A program made the translations under genes and the position numbers. A stretch of DNA of 8,381 nucleotides from Methanobacteriota archaeon (GTDB lineage: Archaea; Thermoplasmatota; Poseidoniia; Poseidoniales; Poseidoniaceae), in assembly GCA_002701145.1 (NCBI GenBank), contig PAEE01000051.1, forward strand, positions 1 through 8,381, in the 5' to 3' direction. Numbering within the stretch: the first letter of the stretch is position 1; each line of letters opens with the position of its first letter. Under the pieces are notes generated by a model. That model ran no database searches. It saw only the letters and a program-made list of their open reading frames with translations, and was not told the DNA's origin. Below, piece after piece: positions 1 to 6,075 of the stretch.

Positions 1-27
1 AAGTTAAATTGAGAAAAATGTATCAAA

Positions 28-113
28 TTCTGCAAAGTTAGTTTTAATTTTGTAAAATTAAAATATATGAATTAATTTTAACTCACTCCTTCGAGTTTGC
101 AGAAAATTAAAAC
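28..113. repeat. AT-rich leader with competing inverted repeats
   Basis: Three exact inverted-repeat pairings share this stretch. The 9-base arm at 28-36 (TTCTGCAAA) is the reverse complement of 96-104. The arm 42-51 (TTTTAATTTT) pairs with 54-63 across a two-base centre. The same arm, extended to 41-51, also pairs perfectly over 11 bases with 103-113. The local hairpin (42-63) and the long-range pairing (41-51 with 103-113) exclude each other. No coding frame is evident here. It may be a terminator of the gene to the left, a folded part of the leader, or just AT-rich intergenic sequence in which such palindromes arise easily. Seen: the repeats. Function: unknown. Confidence 0.5.
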
Positions 114-119
114 ATACAA

Positions 120-155
120 GGTGTTTATTAGGTAAACCACCGTAAAAAAACCTGG
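120..155 (+). promoter_or_regulatory. Pseudoknot-like unit 1
   Basis: Stem 1 pairs 120-123 (GGTG) with 138-141 (CACC). The loop segment AGGT at 130-133 can pair with ACCT at 150-153 beyond the A-run, and two G-U pairs (T129 with G154, T128 with G155) could lengthen this second helix. The A-run 144-149 would be the third loop. A competing simple hairpin extends stem 1 with 124-127 and 133-136, bulging C137. Of the three copies this has the best second helix. Confidence 0.5.
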
Positions 156-156
156 A

Positions 157-188
157 GGTGTTCCACGGCCCACCGTAAAAAAATCTGG
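157..188 (+). promoter_or_regulatory. Pseudoknot-like unit 2
   Basis: Stem 1 pairs 157-160 (GGTG) with 171-174 (CACC), followed by G, T and seven A. The second helix is minimal: CCA at 163-165 with TGG at 186-188. The 5' arm could instead pair with CACC 138-141 of unit 1, and TGGA 153-156 can pair with TCCA 162-165, so this copy has several alternative folds. It may be a degenerate or bridging copy. Confidence 0.4.
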
Positions 189-224
189 CGGTGTTTTGAA
201 AGGTTCCACCGTAAAAAAAACTAA
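189..224 (+). promoter_or_regulatory. Pseudoknot-like unit 3 with preQ1-I-like tail
   Basis: Stem 1 is a perfect five pairs, CGGTG 189-193 with CACCG 207-211. The loop holds GGTT 202-205, which can pair with AACT 219-222 (one G-U pair). The tail, eight A then CTAA at 213-224, is the segment most like the known preQ1-I 3' end. The same 5' arm could pair with CACCG 171-175 of unit 2, which would link the folding of the two copies. It lies 26 bases before the ribosome binding site of the ECF S gene. Confidence 0.5.
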
Positions 225-250
225 TTTATATTAAAAAAATATAGATATAG

Positions 251-258
251 AAGGGGGG
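251..258 (+). promoter_or_regulatory. G-rich ribosome binding site for the ECF S gene
   Basis: AAGGGGGG ends four bases before a GTG start at 263. It is a purine-rich Shine-Dalgarno-like sequence with six G in a row, and it supports the GTG as start in the absence of an in-frame ATG nearby. It is the nearest candidate target for translational control by the upstream folded leader. Confidence 0.6.
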
Positions 259-262
259 ATTT

Positions 263-952
263 GTGAAAGACCAAGATACTTCACAAAGACTAAGCAGCGC
301 TACAGGTGGCGGTGTTCCTTTAACTTATGTTATTGCGTTAGTACCAGTTGCTTCCGTTTTAAACGTAATTGGAGGAACTGTTGCCAGTGCGCTTAAACTA
401 CCTATATTCCTAGACATGATCGGAACAGCAGTCGTTGCTATGACGATCGGTCCATGGTGGGGAGCACTTGTTGGTGTTATAACTAACGTAACAAGTGGCT
501 TCATTACTGGACCAGTGTCAATTCCATTTGCGGCATGTAATGTCGTTGGTGCATTGATTTGGGGATATGGAACTAAGTGGGGTTGGGCAAATGATAAGCT
601 AAAATTCTTTGGACTATCAGTGGCTTCAGCCGTAGGCGTTTCGTTAATGGCAGCACCAATAGTTATATTTGTGTTTGGAGGTGCAACAGGTCACGCATCA
701 GATGTGCTTACTGCAGGTTTACTTGCAGCAGGCGGAGATATGTGGACTTCAGTATTCTCAAGTAACATAATTGTTTCTTCAGCTGATAAAATTCTTTCGT
801 CATTCTTGGCGTTAGCAATAATTGGAGCACTACCTACTAATTTGCAGGTAACTGGACCAATTATGAAAGCTGAAAATATGGGTAAAGCTGTCCTAATTAC
901 AGCAGGTACCGTTGTAGGGGTTATTCTTACAGTCGTATCTATGAACCTATAG
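263..952 (+). CDS. ECF transporter S component, candidate queuosine-precursor importer
   Basis: Membrane protein of 229 residues that looks like the substrate-binding S subunit of an energy-coupling factor importer. After a short polar N-terminus, hydrophobic segments lie at about 19-40, 47-75, 84-102, 115-140, 145-190 and 208-228. The stretch FLDMIGTAVVAMTIGPWWGA (49-68), followed by a Gly-rich segment and IPFAACNVVGALIWGYG (about 86-102), is the style of small-molecule ECF S proteins. The ligand cannot be read from sequence. The preQ1-like leader just upstream, the EcfT gene downstream and the Qng1 homologue in the locus point to queuine, queuosine or another 7-deazaguanine, like the QueT/QrtT families. 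The start is GTG with a strong ribosome binding site. A riboflavin, pyrimidine or other nucleoside substrate is the main alternative, given the phosphorylases in the same operon. Confidence 0.75.
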   Translation: MKDQDTSQRLSSATGGGVPLTYVIALVPVASVLNVIGGTVASALKLPIFLDMIGTAVVAMTIGPWWGALVGVITNVTSGFITGPVSIPFAACNVVGALIWGYGTKWGWANDKLKFFGLSVASAVGVSLMAAPIVIFVFGGATGHASDVLTAGLLAAGGDMWTSVFSSNIIVSSADKILSSFLALAIIGALPTNLQVTGPIMKAENMGKAVLITAGTVVGVILTVVSMNL

Positions 953-964
953 GAGGTAGATAAT

Positions 965-1156
965 ATGAGAGAAGTAACATCTAGAGATGGTCTTGGTGCT
1001 GGTATTGTCGGCCTTGGTGTAATGTATATGGTTTATCCATATGCTGCGTCAGAGATGGCACCAGATGCATCATTTGGTACGCTAGCAGGATTATGTCTTG
1101 TAGCTGGTTTCCTTACAATATTGTGTGGATTAGCAGTTATAAGAATGAAAGACTAA
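965..1156 (+). CDS. Small two-helix membrane protein after ECF S
   Basis: Encodes 63 residues: a short charged N-terminus, one hydrophobic helix at about 10-29 (Gly-rich, GIVGLGVMYMVYPYAA) and a second at about 38-58, ending in RMKD. A perfect AGGAGGT overlaps the stop codon of the ECF S gene (951-957) and sits eight bases before the ATG, so the two are surely translated from one message and the frame is real. I do not recognise the family. Its position between the S subunit and the phosphorylases suggests an accessory or stabilising subunit of the transporter, but that is inference only. Confidence 0.7.
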   Translation: MREVTSRDGLGAGIVGLGVMYMVYPYAASEMAPDASFGTLAGLCLVAGFLTILCGLAVIRMKD

Positions 1157-1180
1157 AAAACTAAAAGAAGGTATTTAATT

Positions 1181-1918
1181 ATGTTCAACAAAGTTGAGCA
1201 GGTTAAACACTTACCCTTAAAGATCGGTGAGGTTGCCCGGTATGTAATAGTACCGGGCGATCCAAATAGGGTCGAAATAATAGCTTCAATGTTTGATGAT
1301 TACAAATTACAAGGAAGCAAGAGGGAGTTTAATGCTGCTATTGGTTCCTACAAGGGAACAGATGTTTCAGTAGTTTCAACTGGAATAGGTTGCCCATCAA
1401 CTGCAATTGCAGTTGAGGAATTAGCTTATATTGGTGCTGAAGTTTTTATTAGAATTGGTACTTCAGGATCAGTAGAAAATACAATTAAAAAAGGAGATAT
1501 TTTTATAGCTACAGGTGCAGTAAGGGATGATGGCACTTCAAAACAGTATATACCAATAGAGTTCCCCGCAATTGCTGATTTTGAACTTGTAACAAACTTA
1601 ATAAAAGCATCAAAAGATTTAGACATTGAGACAAAAGTTGGGATTTGCCAGTCAAAAGACTCTTTTTTTGGAGAAGTAGAACCAGAAAGAATGCCAGTTG
1701 CTCCTTATCTAAATAATAAATGGGAAGCTTGGCAAAAAGGAGGTGTAGGAGCATCTGAAATGGAGGCAGCAACTTTGTTTACAATATCTCAAATAAAAAA
1801 ATTAAAAGCAGGCGCAGTTTTAGCTGTGGAAGTTTCAGATGAAGAAACTGTAAAAAAAATGACAAAATTAGTTTTAGAATGTATTCATATTATGGAAAAG
1901 GATAGAAAAAATGAGTAA
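1181..1918 (+). CDS. Uridine-phosphorylase-family protein, copy 1
   Basis: NP-I (PNP/UDP) family nucleoside phosphorylase of 245 residues, close in length to E. coli Udp. Visible motifs: phosphate-binding GDPNR at 26-30, R48 (KREF), the core VVSTGIGCPSTAIAVEEL (64-81), R91-I-G-T94-S-G, and ribose-binding EMEAAT at 193-198. It would split a nucleoside with phosphate into base and ribose 1-phosphate in the cytosol. The base-pocket segment at 163-172 reads FGEVEPERMP: where copy 2 and, as I recall, typical Gram-positive relatives have Gln, this has Glu (E165). The C-terminal region is shorter than in copy 2, missing about eight residues after VLAVEVS. These changes suggest a base other than uracil. 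AAGAAGG at 1165-1171 supports the ATG. The 3' end overlaps the next gene by eight bases. Confidence 0.85.
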   Translation: MFNKVEQVKHLPLKIGEVARYVIVPGDPNRVEIIASMFDDYKLQGSKREFNAAIGSYKGTDVSVVSTGIGCPSTAIAVEELAYIGAEVFIRIGTSGSVENTIKKGDIFIATGAVRDDGTSKQYIPIEFPAIADFELVTNLIKASKDLDIETKVGICQSKDSFFGEVEPERMPVAPYLNNKWEAWQKGGVGASEMEAATLFTISQIKKLKAGAVLAVEVSDEETVKKMTKLVLECIHIMEKDRKNE

Positions 1919-2702
1919 TAAAGAAAAAGGCGGCCTTTTAAAAAGTGAAACTCAATATCACATTCAGATGAAAAAAGGTGATGTTGCAGATTTTGTCATA
2001 CTACCTGGCGACCCAGGAAGAGTAGAGTTCATTGCCAATCATTTTGATAACGCAGAGTTAGTTGCCGATAATAGGGAATATAAGACAATGACTGGTAGCT
2101 ATAAAGGAAGATCTGTATCGGTAACCTCAACAGGGATTGGCTGCCCCTCCACTGCAATTGCTGTTGAAGAGCTAGCCAACATAGGTGCTAAAACATTTGT
2201 CAGAATGGGGACATCTGGAGCAATGCAAGATTTTACAAAAGTAGGAGATAAAGTTATAGCTACAGGTGCTGTTAGGTATGAAGGAACCTCAGTACAATAT
2301 ATGCCGATAGAGTTTCCTGCAGTCGCATCCCATGATATGGTTGCGGCTTTAGTTAATTCAGCATCTAGCGCTAAATTAAATTACCATACAGGGATAGTTC
2401 AATCAAAAGATTCATTTTATGGACAACATAGCCCCGAGGACATGCCTATAGCATCAGAATTATTACAAAAATGGGATGCTTGGATAAAAGGAGGAGTGCT
2501 TTGCTCTGAAATGGAAGCAGCAACTTTATTTGTAGTCGGTTCTTATAGGAGACTTCGTACAGGAGCTGTTCTACTGGTAGCTGGAGATCAAGCACGAGGA
2601 GAGTCACTAACAAAAGAGGAATATCAAGAAAACATGACAGAATCAATAAATATGATATTAGAAGCGAGTTTAGAAATAAAGGAGGAAAGCACTAATGGCT
2701 AG
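1911..2702 (+). CDS. Uridine-phosphorylase-family protein, copy 2
   Basis: Second NP-I family nucleoside phosphorylase, 263 residues, with a polar N-terminal extension of about ten residues relative to copy 1. Motifs: GDPGR at 33-37, R55 (NREY), R98-M-G-T101-S-G and EMEAAT at 200-205. The base-pocket loop reads YGQHSPEDMP (170-179): the Gln is kept, but the Arg seen in copy 1 (PERMP) is Asp here (D177). The two copies are clearly homologous throughout, yet each differs at one polar position of this loop, so they may handle different nucleosides or form a hetero-oligomer; family members are usually hexamers of one chain. The gene overlaps the end of copy 1 by eight bases and the start of ecfT by eight, showing tight translational coupling. 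Plain uridine or deoxyuridine phosphorolysis remains the default function; queuosine phosphorolysis is an inference from the locus. Confidence 0.85.
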   Translation: MSNKEKGGLLKSETQYHIQMKKGDVADFVILPGDPGRVEFIANHFDNAELVADNREYKTMTGSYKGRSVSVTSTGIGCPSTAIAVEELANIGAKTFVRMGTSGAMQDFTKVGDKVIATGAVRYEGTSVQYMPIEFPAVASHDMVAALVNSASSAKLNYHTGIVQSKDSFYGQHSPEDMPIASELLQKWDAWIKGGVLCSEMEAATLFVVGSYRRLRTGAVLLVAGDQARGESLTKEEYQENMTESINMILEASLEIKEESTNG

Positions 2703-3594
2703 AGTACCTGTAGGAGCTTATGTTCCAGGAAATTCTTTTTTTCATAAGGCACATCCCTTTGTGAAGTTTTATTGGGTACTTGCGTTCGTTTTCTTTTGTT
2801 TTTTTAATAAGAATCCTTACATAAACTATGCACTAACTGCAGTGGGTTTAATTTTTGTAGTACTTGCAAAAACTCTTCCGAGTTATTTAAGAACTATGGT
2901 AATTTTTGGGCCAGCTGCTTTTGCTATGATTTTTCTACAGTCGATAGTACCACCTGCAGTTTTTGATAACCCTCAATATTTGGCGGATTTAGGACCCTTT
3001 TCCTTATACACAGAGTCAATAATTTATGGAATGCTATTTAGTAGTAGAATTCTATGCATATGCACTTGGTCTATATTGATGTTGATGACGCTTCATCCAG
3101 GAGAGCTTTCGTCAGCACTTCAAAGAGCAAAAGTACCATACACAGTGAATTTTATGATTACTACTACTTTGCAACTGATCCCGATTCTCCAAAGAGAGTT
3201 TGGAATAATATTATCGGCTCAAAAGTCAAGAGCAATGCAAGCGCAAGGCTTCAAAGCATTATTACCCAGCATTATTCCTGTATTTGCAGGAGCTATTGAT
3301 AGGGTGCAGCAGCTATCTATGAGCTTAGAAACAAGAGCATTTGGTTCTGATAATGAAAGGACTCTTCTACGATATAAAAAATTTACTAGCAAAGAAACGG
3401 TTTTTTCACTCGCAGCATTAGTACCAGTAATATTAGTTATATACGGAAGAATTAGTCTAAATTCTTTTGTACCAGATACTGGATTCTCATTAAGCCCTGG
3501 AGTAGGTGTATTTTTAGTAGGATTTTGTGGGATTGCATTTCTTACAATAATATTCGGTGCTGGAATAGCTATAAGACTTTTTGGTAAAAAGTAA
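2695..3594 (+). CDS. ecfT: ECF transporter transmembrane component EcfT
   Basis: Energy-coupling factor T subunit (CbiQ/EcfT family), 299 residues, which couples ATPase movement to the S subunit in the membrane. The N-terminal FFHKAHPFVKFYW region (15-27) matches the family's usual opening. Hydrophobic segments follow at about 26-60, 67-85, 107-131 and 150-167, then the amphipathic coupling region with two Arg motifs, SRAMQAQG (178-185) and TRAFGS (213-218), equivalent to the Ala-Arg-Gly-type motifs that contact the ATPases. More hydrophobic segments lie at about 235-252 and 266-295. GGAGG lies upstream inside the end of the preceding gene and the start overlaps that gene. No ATPase gene is next to it or anywhere in the window; the neighbour downstream is an MFS permease. 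It presumably serves the S subunit at 263-952 with ATPases encoded elsewhere. Confidence 0.88.
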   Translation: MARVPVGAYVPGNSFFHKAHPFVKFYWVLAFVFFCFFNKNPYINYALTAVGLIFVVLAKTLPSYLRTMVIFGPAAFAMIFLQSIVPPAVFDNPQYLADLGPFSLYTESIIYGMLFSSRILCICTWSILMLMTLHPGELSSALQRAKVPYTVNFMITTTLQLIPILQREFGIILSAQKSRAMQAQGFKALLPSIIPVFAGAIDRVQQLSMSLETRAFGSDNERTLLRYKKFTSKETVFSLAALVPVILVIYGRISLNSFVPDTGFSLSPGVGVFLVGFCGIAFLTIIFGAGIAIRLFGKK

Positions 3595-3603
3595 TAAAAT
3601 TAA

Positions 3604-4878
3604 TTGAGTAAAACCCAAGATTCTATAAAAAAAAATTACATATTTAATTATTGTATGTTCATTTTTGATGCAATTGGGTTTGGATCAGCATTTGCTTTAT
3701 TAATTCCTGGTAGTTACCTACCTGATGTCGCTTTAACTATTTCTAATCAATGGTATACCCCCTCTTTGATCGTAATTATCTTTTATGCTGTTGGTATTTT
3801 TTCACAATTTTTAACATCTGCAAGAAGAAATAAGGAACAAGACTCAAAGAATGCAGTTATTTTCTGGGGCATATGTGAGAGGCTAGGAATAGTATTTTTA
3901 TACTTAACCTTAAAAAATTATTTAGAGACTGATGTAGGATTTATTTTCTTTATCGGAGCCTACATAGTTTTTGTATTTAGTGCTGGAGCCATCCTTCCTT
4001 CATACTTTGACCTTGTTTCTCGAGTACTTTATAAATTTCGATCAATATTTTTTGCATTAAACTTAACTTTTGGTTCTGCTGCAGGATATTTAGTTTCAAG
4101 ATATGTTGATTCACAAATTTTAGAAAGTGGCTTAATAAAGGGTTACCTATCTGGATTAACCTTGGTTATAACAATAACGAGTATTTCAATGATTCCTCTT
4201 TTATTAATTAGAGAACCTAAAACAAGTTATAGGTCAGACATAAAATTTTCGATTAAAGCTTTAGGAGCACAGTTAAAAATATGGAAACAAACTTATAAAA
4301 ATAATGTAGGACTTAATGCAGTCTCTTTATCAAACTTTTTTAGTGCTATTCCAGAAGCTATTACACCATTCTTTAGTATTTGGTTAATTAGTTTTTATAA
4401 CATGCCAGCAAACAGATTAGGTATGTGGGTAACGCTTTTATTATTAAGTCAGAGTATAGGAAGTTTTTTTGTTCCAATTATAGGTATTAGAACTGGGTTC
4501 AAGTACACATACATACTTGGACTATGTATGCATTTTGTTGCAAGCATCATTTTTATTTCTACTGGTTCAACTTTTCAGAATCTCATATTTATATTCGCTG
4601 GCCTTGGTCTTGGGATATTCAATACCTCACAAAGTAATTTAGCCGTGGAGTTGGGAGATGTTGGCGATGCAGGAAACACTAATGCTATGCTGACGGCTTT
4701 CAGGGTGCCAATTTTTATTATTATCCCATTGATAGTTGGTTTTTTTAACTCGAGTAGTTCTATATTCTTAATTTTGTTACTTTCAATGAGTTCTGCAATT
4801 ATAGGAGTTGGGATAGTTGCTTTAAAATTAAATGACCCCGTTTTACCAAAAGTTAGATTTTGGTTAAAAGATTCTTAA
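3604..4878 (+). CDS. MFS permease
   Basis: A 424-residue protein with twelve hydrophobic segments, roughly at 12-35, 50-73, 83-103, 111-134, 145-168, 181-203, a polar central loop (about 204-235), then 236-264, 270-295, 300-321, 327-347, 363-382 and 385-409: the six-plus-six plan of the major facilitator superfamily. The loop between helices 2 and 3 (SARRNKEQDSK) is basic but lacks the usual Gly-Asp of MFS motif A, so the family is atypical. The start is TTG nine bases after ecfT with no clear ribosome binding site; an in-frame ATG at 3655 would cut helix 1, so the TTG is preferred. Substrate unknown. Placement after the transporter and phosphorylase genes suggests movement of a nucleoside, base or salvage by-product. 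The 3' end overlaps the convergent gene by four bases. Confidence 0.8.
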   Translation: MSKTQDSIKKNYIFNYCMFIFDAIGFGSAFALLIPGSYLPDVALTISNQWYTPSLIVIIFYAVGIFSQFLTSARRNKEQDSKNAVIFWGICERLGIVFLYLTLKNYLETDVGFIFFIGAYIVFVFSAGAILPSYFDLVSRVLYKFRSIFFALNLTFGSAAGYLVSRYVDSQILESGLIKGYLSGLTLVITITSISMIPLLLIREPKTSYRSDIKFSIKALGAQLKIWKQTYKNNVGLNAVSLSNFFSAIPEAITPFFSIWLISFYNMPANRLGMWVTLLLLSQSIGSFFVPIIGIRTGFKYTYILGLCMHFVASIIFISTGSTFQNLIFIFAGLGLGIFNTSQSNLAVELGDVGDAGNTNAMLTAFRVPIFIIIPLIVGFFNSSSSIFLILLLSMSSAIIGVGIVALKLNDPVLPKVRFWLKDS

Positions 4879-5147
4879 TTCCTTCCTTTGTAAAGAAAGA
4901 AAAGTCCGCCAGCTAAAACTGTTAGCGAGGTGTATAAGTAAACTCCAAAGAGAACACAAATTGCTGAAACTAATATGAGGGAAAACCCTACACGCAAATC
5001 ACTGTTAAAATTTGGAAAATAGTGAAAAATTCTATTTAGTATATGGTTTTTATTTTTAGATCTTCGATCATCTATTAGGATCAATATAAACACCCCGACA
5101 AGTGCTGCTAATATAATCAACTGCTCGCGTAAAGGTACTACTACCAT
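4875..5147 (-). CDS. Small membrane protein downstream of ribokinase
   Basis: Encodes 90 residues with three likely membrane segments, about 8-25 (LIILAALVGVFILILI), 52-70 and 71-86, with a basic loop DDRRSKNKNH at 26-35 and a C-terminal YKGRN. The start lies six bases after the ribokinase stop and no clear ribosome binding site precedes it, so translation probably depends on the upstream gene. Its stop overlaps the stop of the convergent MFS gene. I do not recognise the family. The hydrophobic pattern and operon position support a real gene; a role with ribose or nucleoside uptake would be guesswork. Confidence 0.6.
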   Translation of the reverse strand: MVVVPLREQLIILAALVGVFILILIDDRRSKNKNHILNRIFHYFPNFNSDLRVGFSLILVSAICVLFGVYLYTSLTVLAGGLFFLYKGRN

Positions 5148-5153
5148 TTTACA

Positions 5154-6029
5154 TTAAGCCTTATAAGAAGACTGGGTCCCAGTTCTTGTAACGGAATCAC
5201 TTGCTTTTTGTATCCCTAGAGATATTGATTCTTCTGGAGACTGTCCCGATGCTATCCCAAAAGCAAATGCTCCAACAAAAGCATCTCCCGCACCAGTCGT
5301 ATCAACAGCAGATACATTTGGAGCTGATATTTTTACTACTGAATCCTCTTTAACGAGTGCGGCTCCACTCTCCCCAAGGGTAACAATTAGATTAGATGAA
5401 ATTGTATTTGCATAAGAGAGTAAGTTGTCATCGTTATAAGCATCTGTTCCTGTAATTGTTGAGAATTCTACTTCATTTGGTACAAACCAATCTGTTAATT
5501 CGAGTAATTCATTTGAAGGAATCTTTGCTGGTGCTGGATTTAGTATTGTTTTAATGCCAGTATCTTTTGCAACTGAAAATACTTCCTGAGTAACGCTCAT
5601 AGGTATTTCAAATTGTCCAATTAATACATTTAAATTTTCTATTTCCAATAATGAGGAAGTAGCTTTCCGTGCGTCAATTTTGTCATTTGCACCAGAGACT
5701 ACAATTATTCTGTTTTGTCCAGATTGATCTACCCAAATTGGTGCGACACCACTTGAACCATCTACTCTTTGAACATGTTCTACGTTCACACCACATTTTA
5801 TGTAATTGTCAATTGTCATATCTGCATAAACATCATCACCAAGGCATGTAATCATGAAAGTCTCCGCACCTAATAGTCCAGCCATCACTGCTTGATTAGC
5901 GCCCTTGCCGCCAAATCCCATTTGATAAGAATTACCAAAAACAGTTTCTCCATCTGAAGGTATTTTTTCCACATACGAAATCTGGTCAATGTTGGAGCTT
6001 CCAACTACACATATTTTAGGATTCATCAT
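5154..6029 (-). CDS. rbsK: Ribokinase (PfkB family)
   Basis: PfkB-family sugar kinase of 291 residues; E. coli RbsK has 309, and this one stops soon after VTRTG, so its C-terminal helix is shorter. Motifs in order: N13-x-D15 sugar-contact segment, GGKGANQA (40-47), SGAND, NPAPA, PNEVEF, VTLGESG and the anion-hole/catalytic DTTGAGDAF (243-251) with base D249. Ribose contacts known from RbsK (Asp in NxD, Asn in GANQ, Glu in QxE) are all present, so ribose to ribose 5-phosphate is the likeliest reaction. In this locus that would recover ribose freed by the nucleoside hydrolase. PfkB relatives also phosphorylate nucleosides, so a queuosine kinase feeding Qng1 is an alternative. A second ATG at 6026 sits at the expected transcription start of a TATAAT at 6033-6038, so the real start may be there without a leader. 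Confidence 0.88.
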   Translation of the reverse strand: MMNPKICVVGSSNIDQISYVEKIPSDGETVFGNSYQMGFGGKGANQAVMAGLLGAETFMITCLGDDVYADMTIDNYIKCGVNVEHVQRVDGSSGVAPIWVDQSGQNRIIVVSGANDKIDARKATSSLLEIENLNVLIGQFEIPMSVTQEVFSVAKDTGIKTILNPAPAKIPSNELLELTDWFVPNEVEFSTITGTDAYNDDNLLSYANTISSNLIVTLGESGAALVKEDSVVKISAPNVSAVDTTGAGDAFVGAFAFGIASGQSPEESISLGIQKASDSVTRTGTQSSYKA

Positions 6030-6032
6030 TAA

Positions 6033-6038
6033 ATTATA
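6033..6038 (-). promoter_or_regulatory. rbsK: Minus-strand -10 box for ribokinase
   Basis: A perfect TATAAT on the minus strand ends seven bases before the second ATG (6026) of the ribokinase gene. Transcription would begin at or next to that ATG, giving a leaderless message. There is no ribosome binding site in the few bases available, which agrees. No good -35 match is visible at the usual spacing. Confidence 0.5.
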
Positions 6039-6062
6039 TCTTCATGTCAGAGTCATTTCTAG

Positions 6063-6068
6063 TATGAT
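6063..6068 (+). promoter_or_regulatory. Plus-strand -10 box for Qng1 gene
   Basis: TATGAT ends eight bases before the ATG at 6076, so transcription would start at about that codon, again leaderless. No ribosome binding site precedes 6076. With the opposite box at 6033-6038 it forms a compact divergent promoter. The -35 region is weak. Confidence 0.4.
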
Positions 6069-6075
6069 TTTAAAT

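Larger units (their letters stand above)
120..224 (+). promoter_or_regulatory. Tandem triple preQ1-I-like riboswitch candidate
   Basis: Three consecutive elements each contain a 5' arm GGTG, a 10-14 base loop, a 3' arm CACC followed by G, then T and seven or eight A. The 14-mer CCACCGTAAAAAAA recurs exactly at 137-150, 170-183 and 206-219, 33 and 36 bases apart. Stem, loop, A-rich third loop and a 3' segment able to pair back into the loop is the H-type pseudoknot plan of preQ1-I riboswitches, and the last copy ends in the A-run plus CTAA tail of that class. The element lies directly before an ECF S component in a locus holding a Qng1 homologue, which fits control by a queuosine precursor. 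No U-run terminator follows the last copy, so translational control or anti-termination elsewhere is possible. Weak point: the second pseudoknot helix is short, especially in copy 2. Alternative: protein-binding direct repeats. Confidence 0.55.

Noticed and set aside
137..219. Regular repeats CCACCGTAAAAAAA as a CRISPR array
   Set aside because: Only three 14-base copies with 19 and 22 base gaps that themselves contain matching stem arms; this fits tandem RNA elements, not repeats and spacers of a CRISPR array.
227..243. TATATT/AATATA hairpin after the third pseudoknot as a terminator
   Set aside because: Only A-T pairs, an A-rich loop and no U-run after it, so it is too weak to be an intrinsic terminator.
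1426..1772. Minus-strand open frames inside the first phosphorylase gene
   Set aside because: They lie wholly within a strongly supported gene in the opposite strand and have low-complexity, Leu- and Ser-rich translations without recognisable motifs.
1181..2702. Recent tandem duplication of one phosphorylase gene
   Set aside because: The copies are homologous but differ widely in protein and DNA sequence and in length; the duplication is old or the genes came separately.
3054..3299. Alternative-frame 81-codon open frame inside ecfT
   Set aside because: Shadow of ecfT; the translation has no membrane or family signature and there is no ribosome binding site.
5989..6075. Upstream extension of the Qng1 reading frame
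   Set aside because: The extra residues overlap the divergent ribokinase start, have no similarity to the family N-terminus and precede the likely transcription start near 6076.
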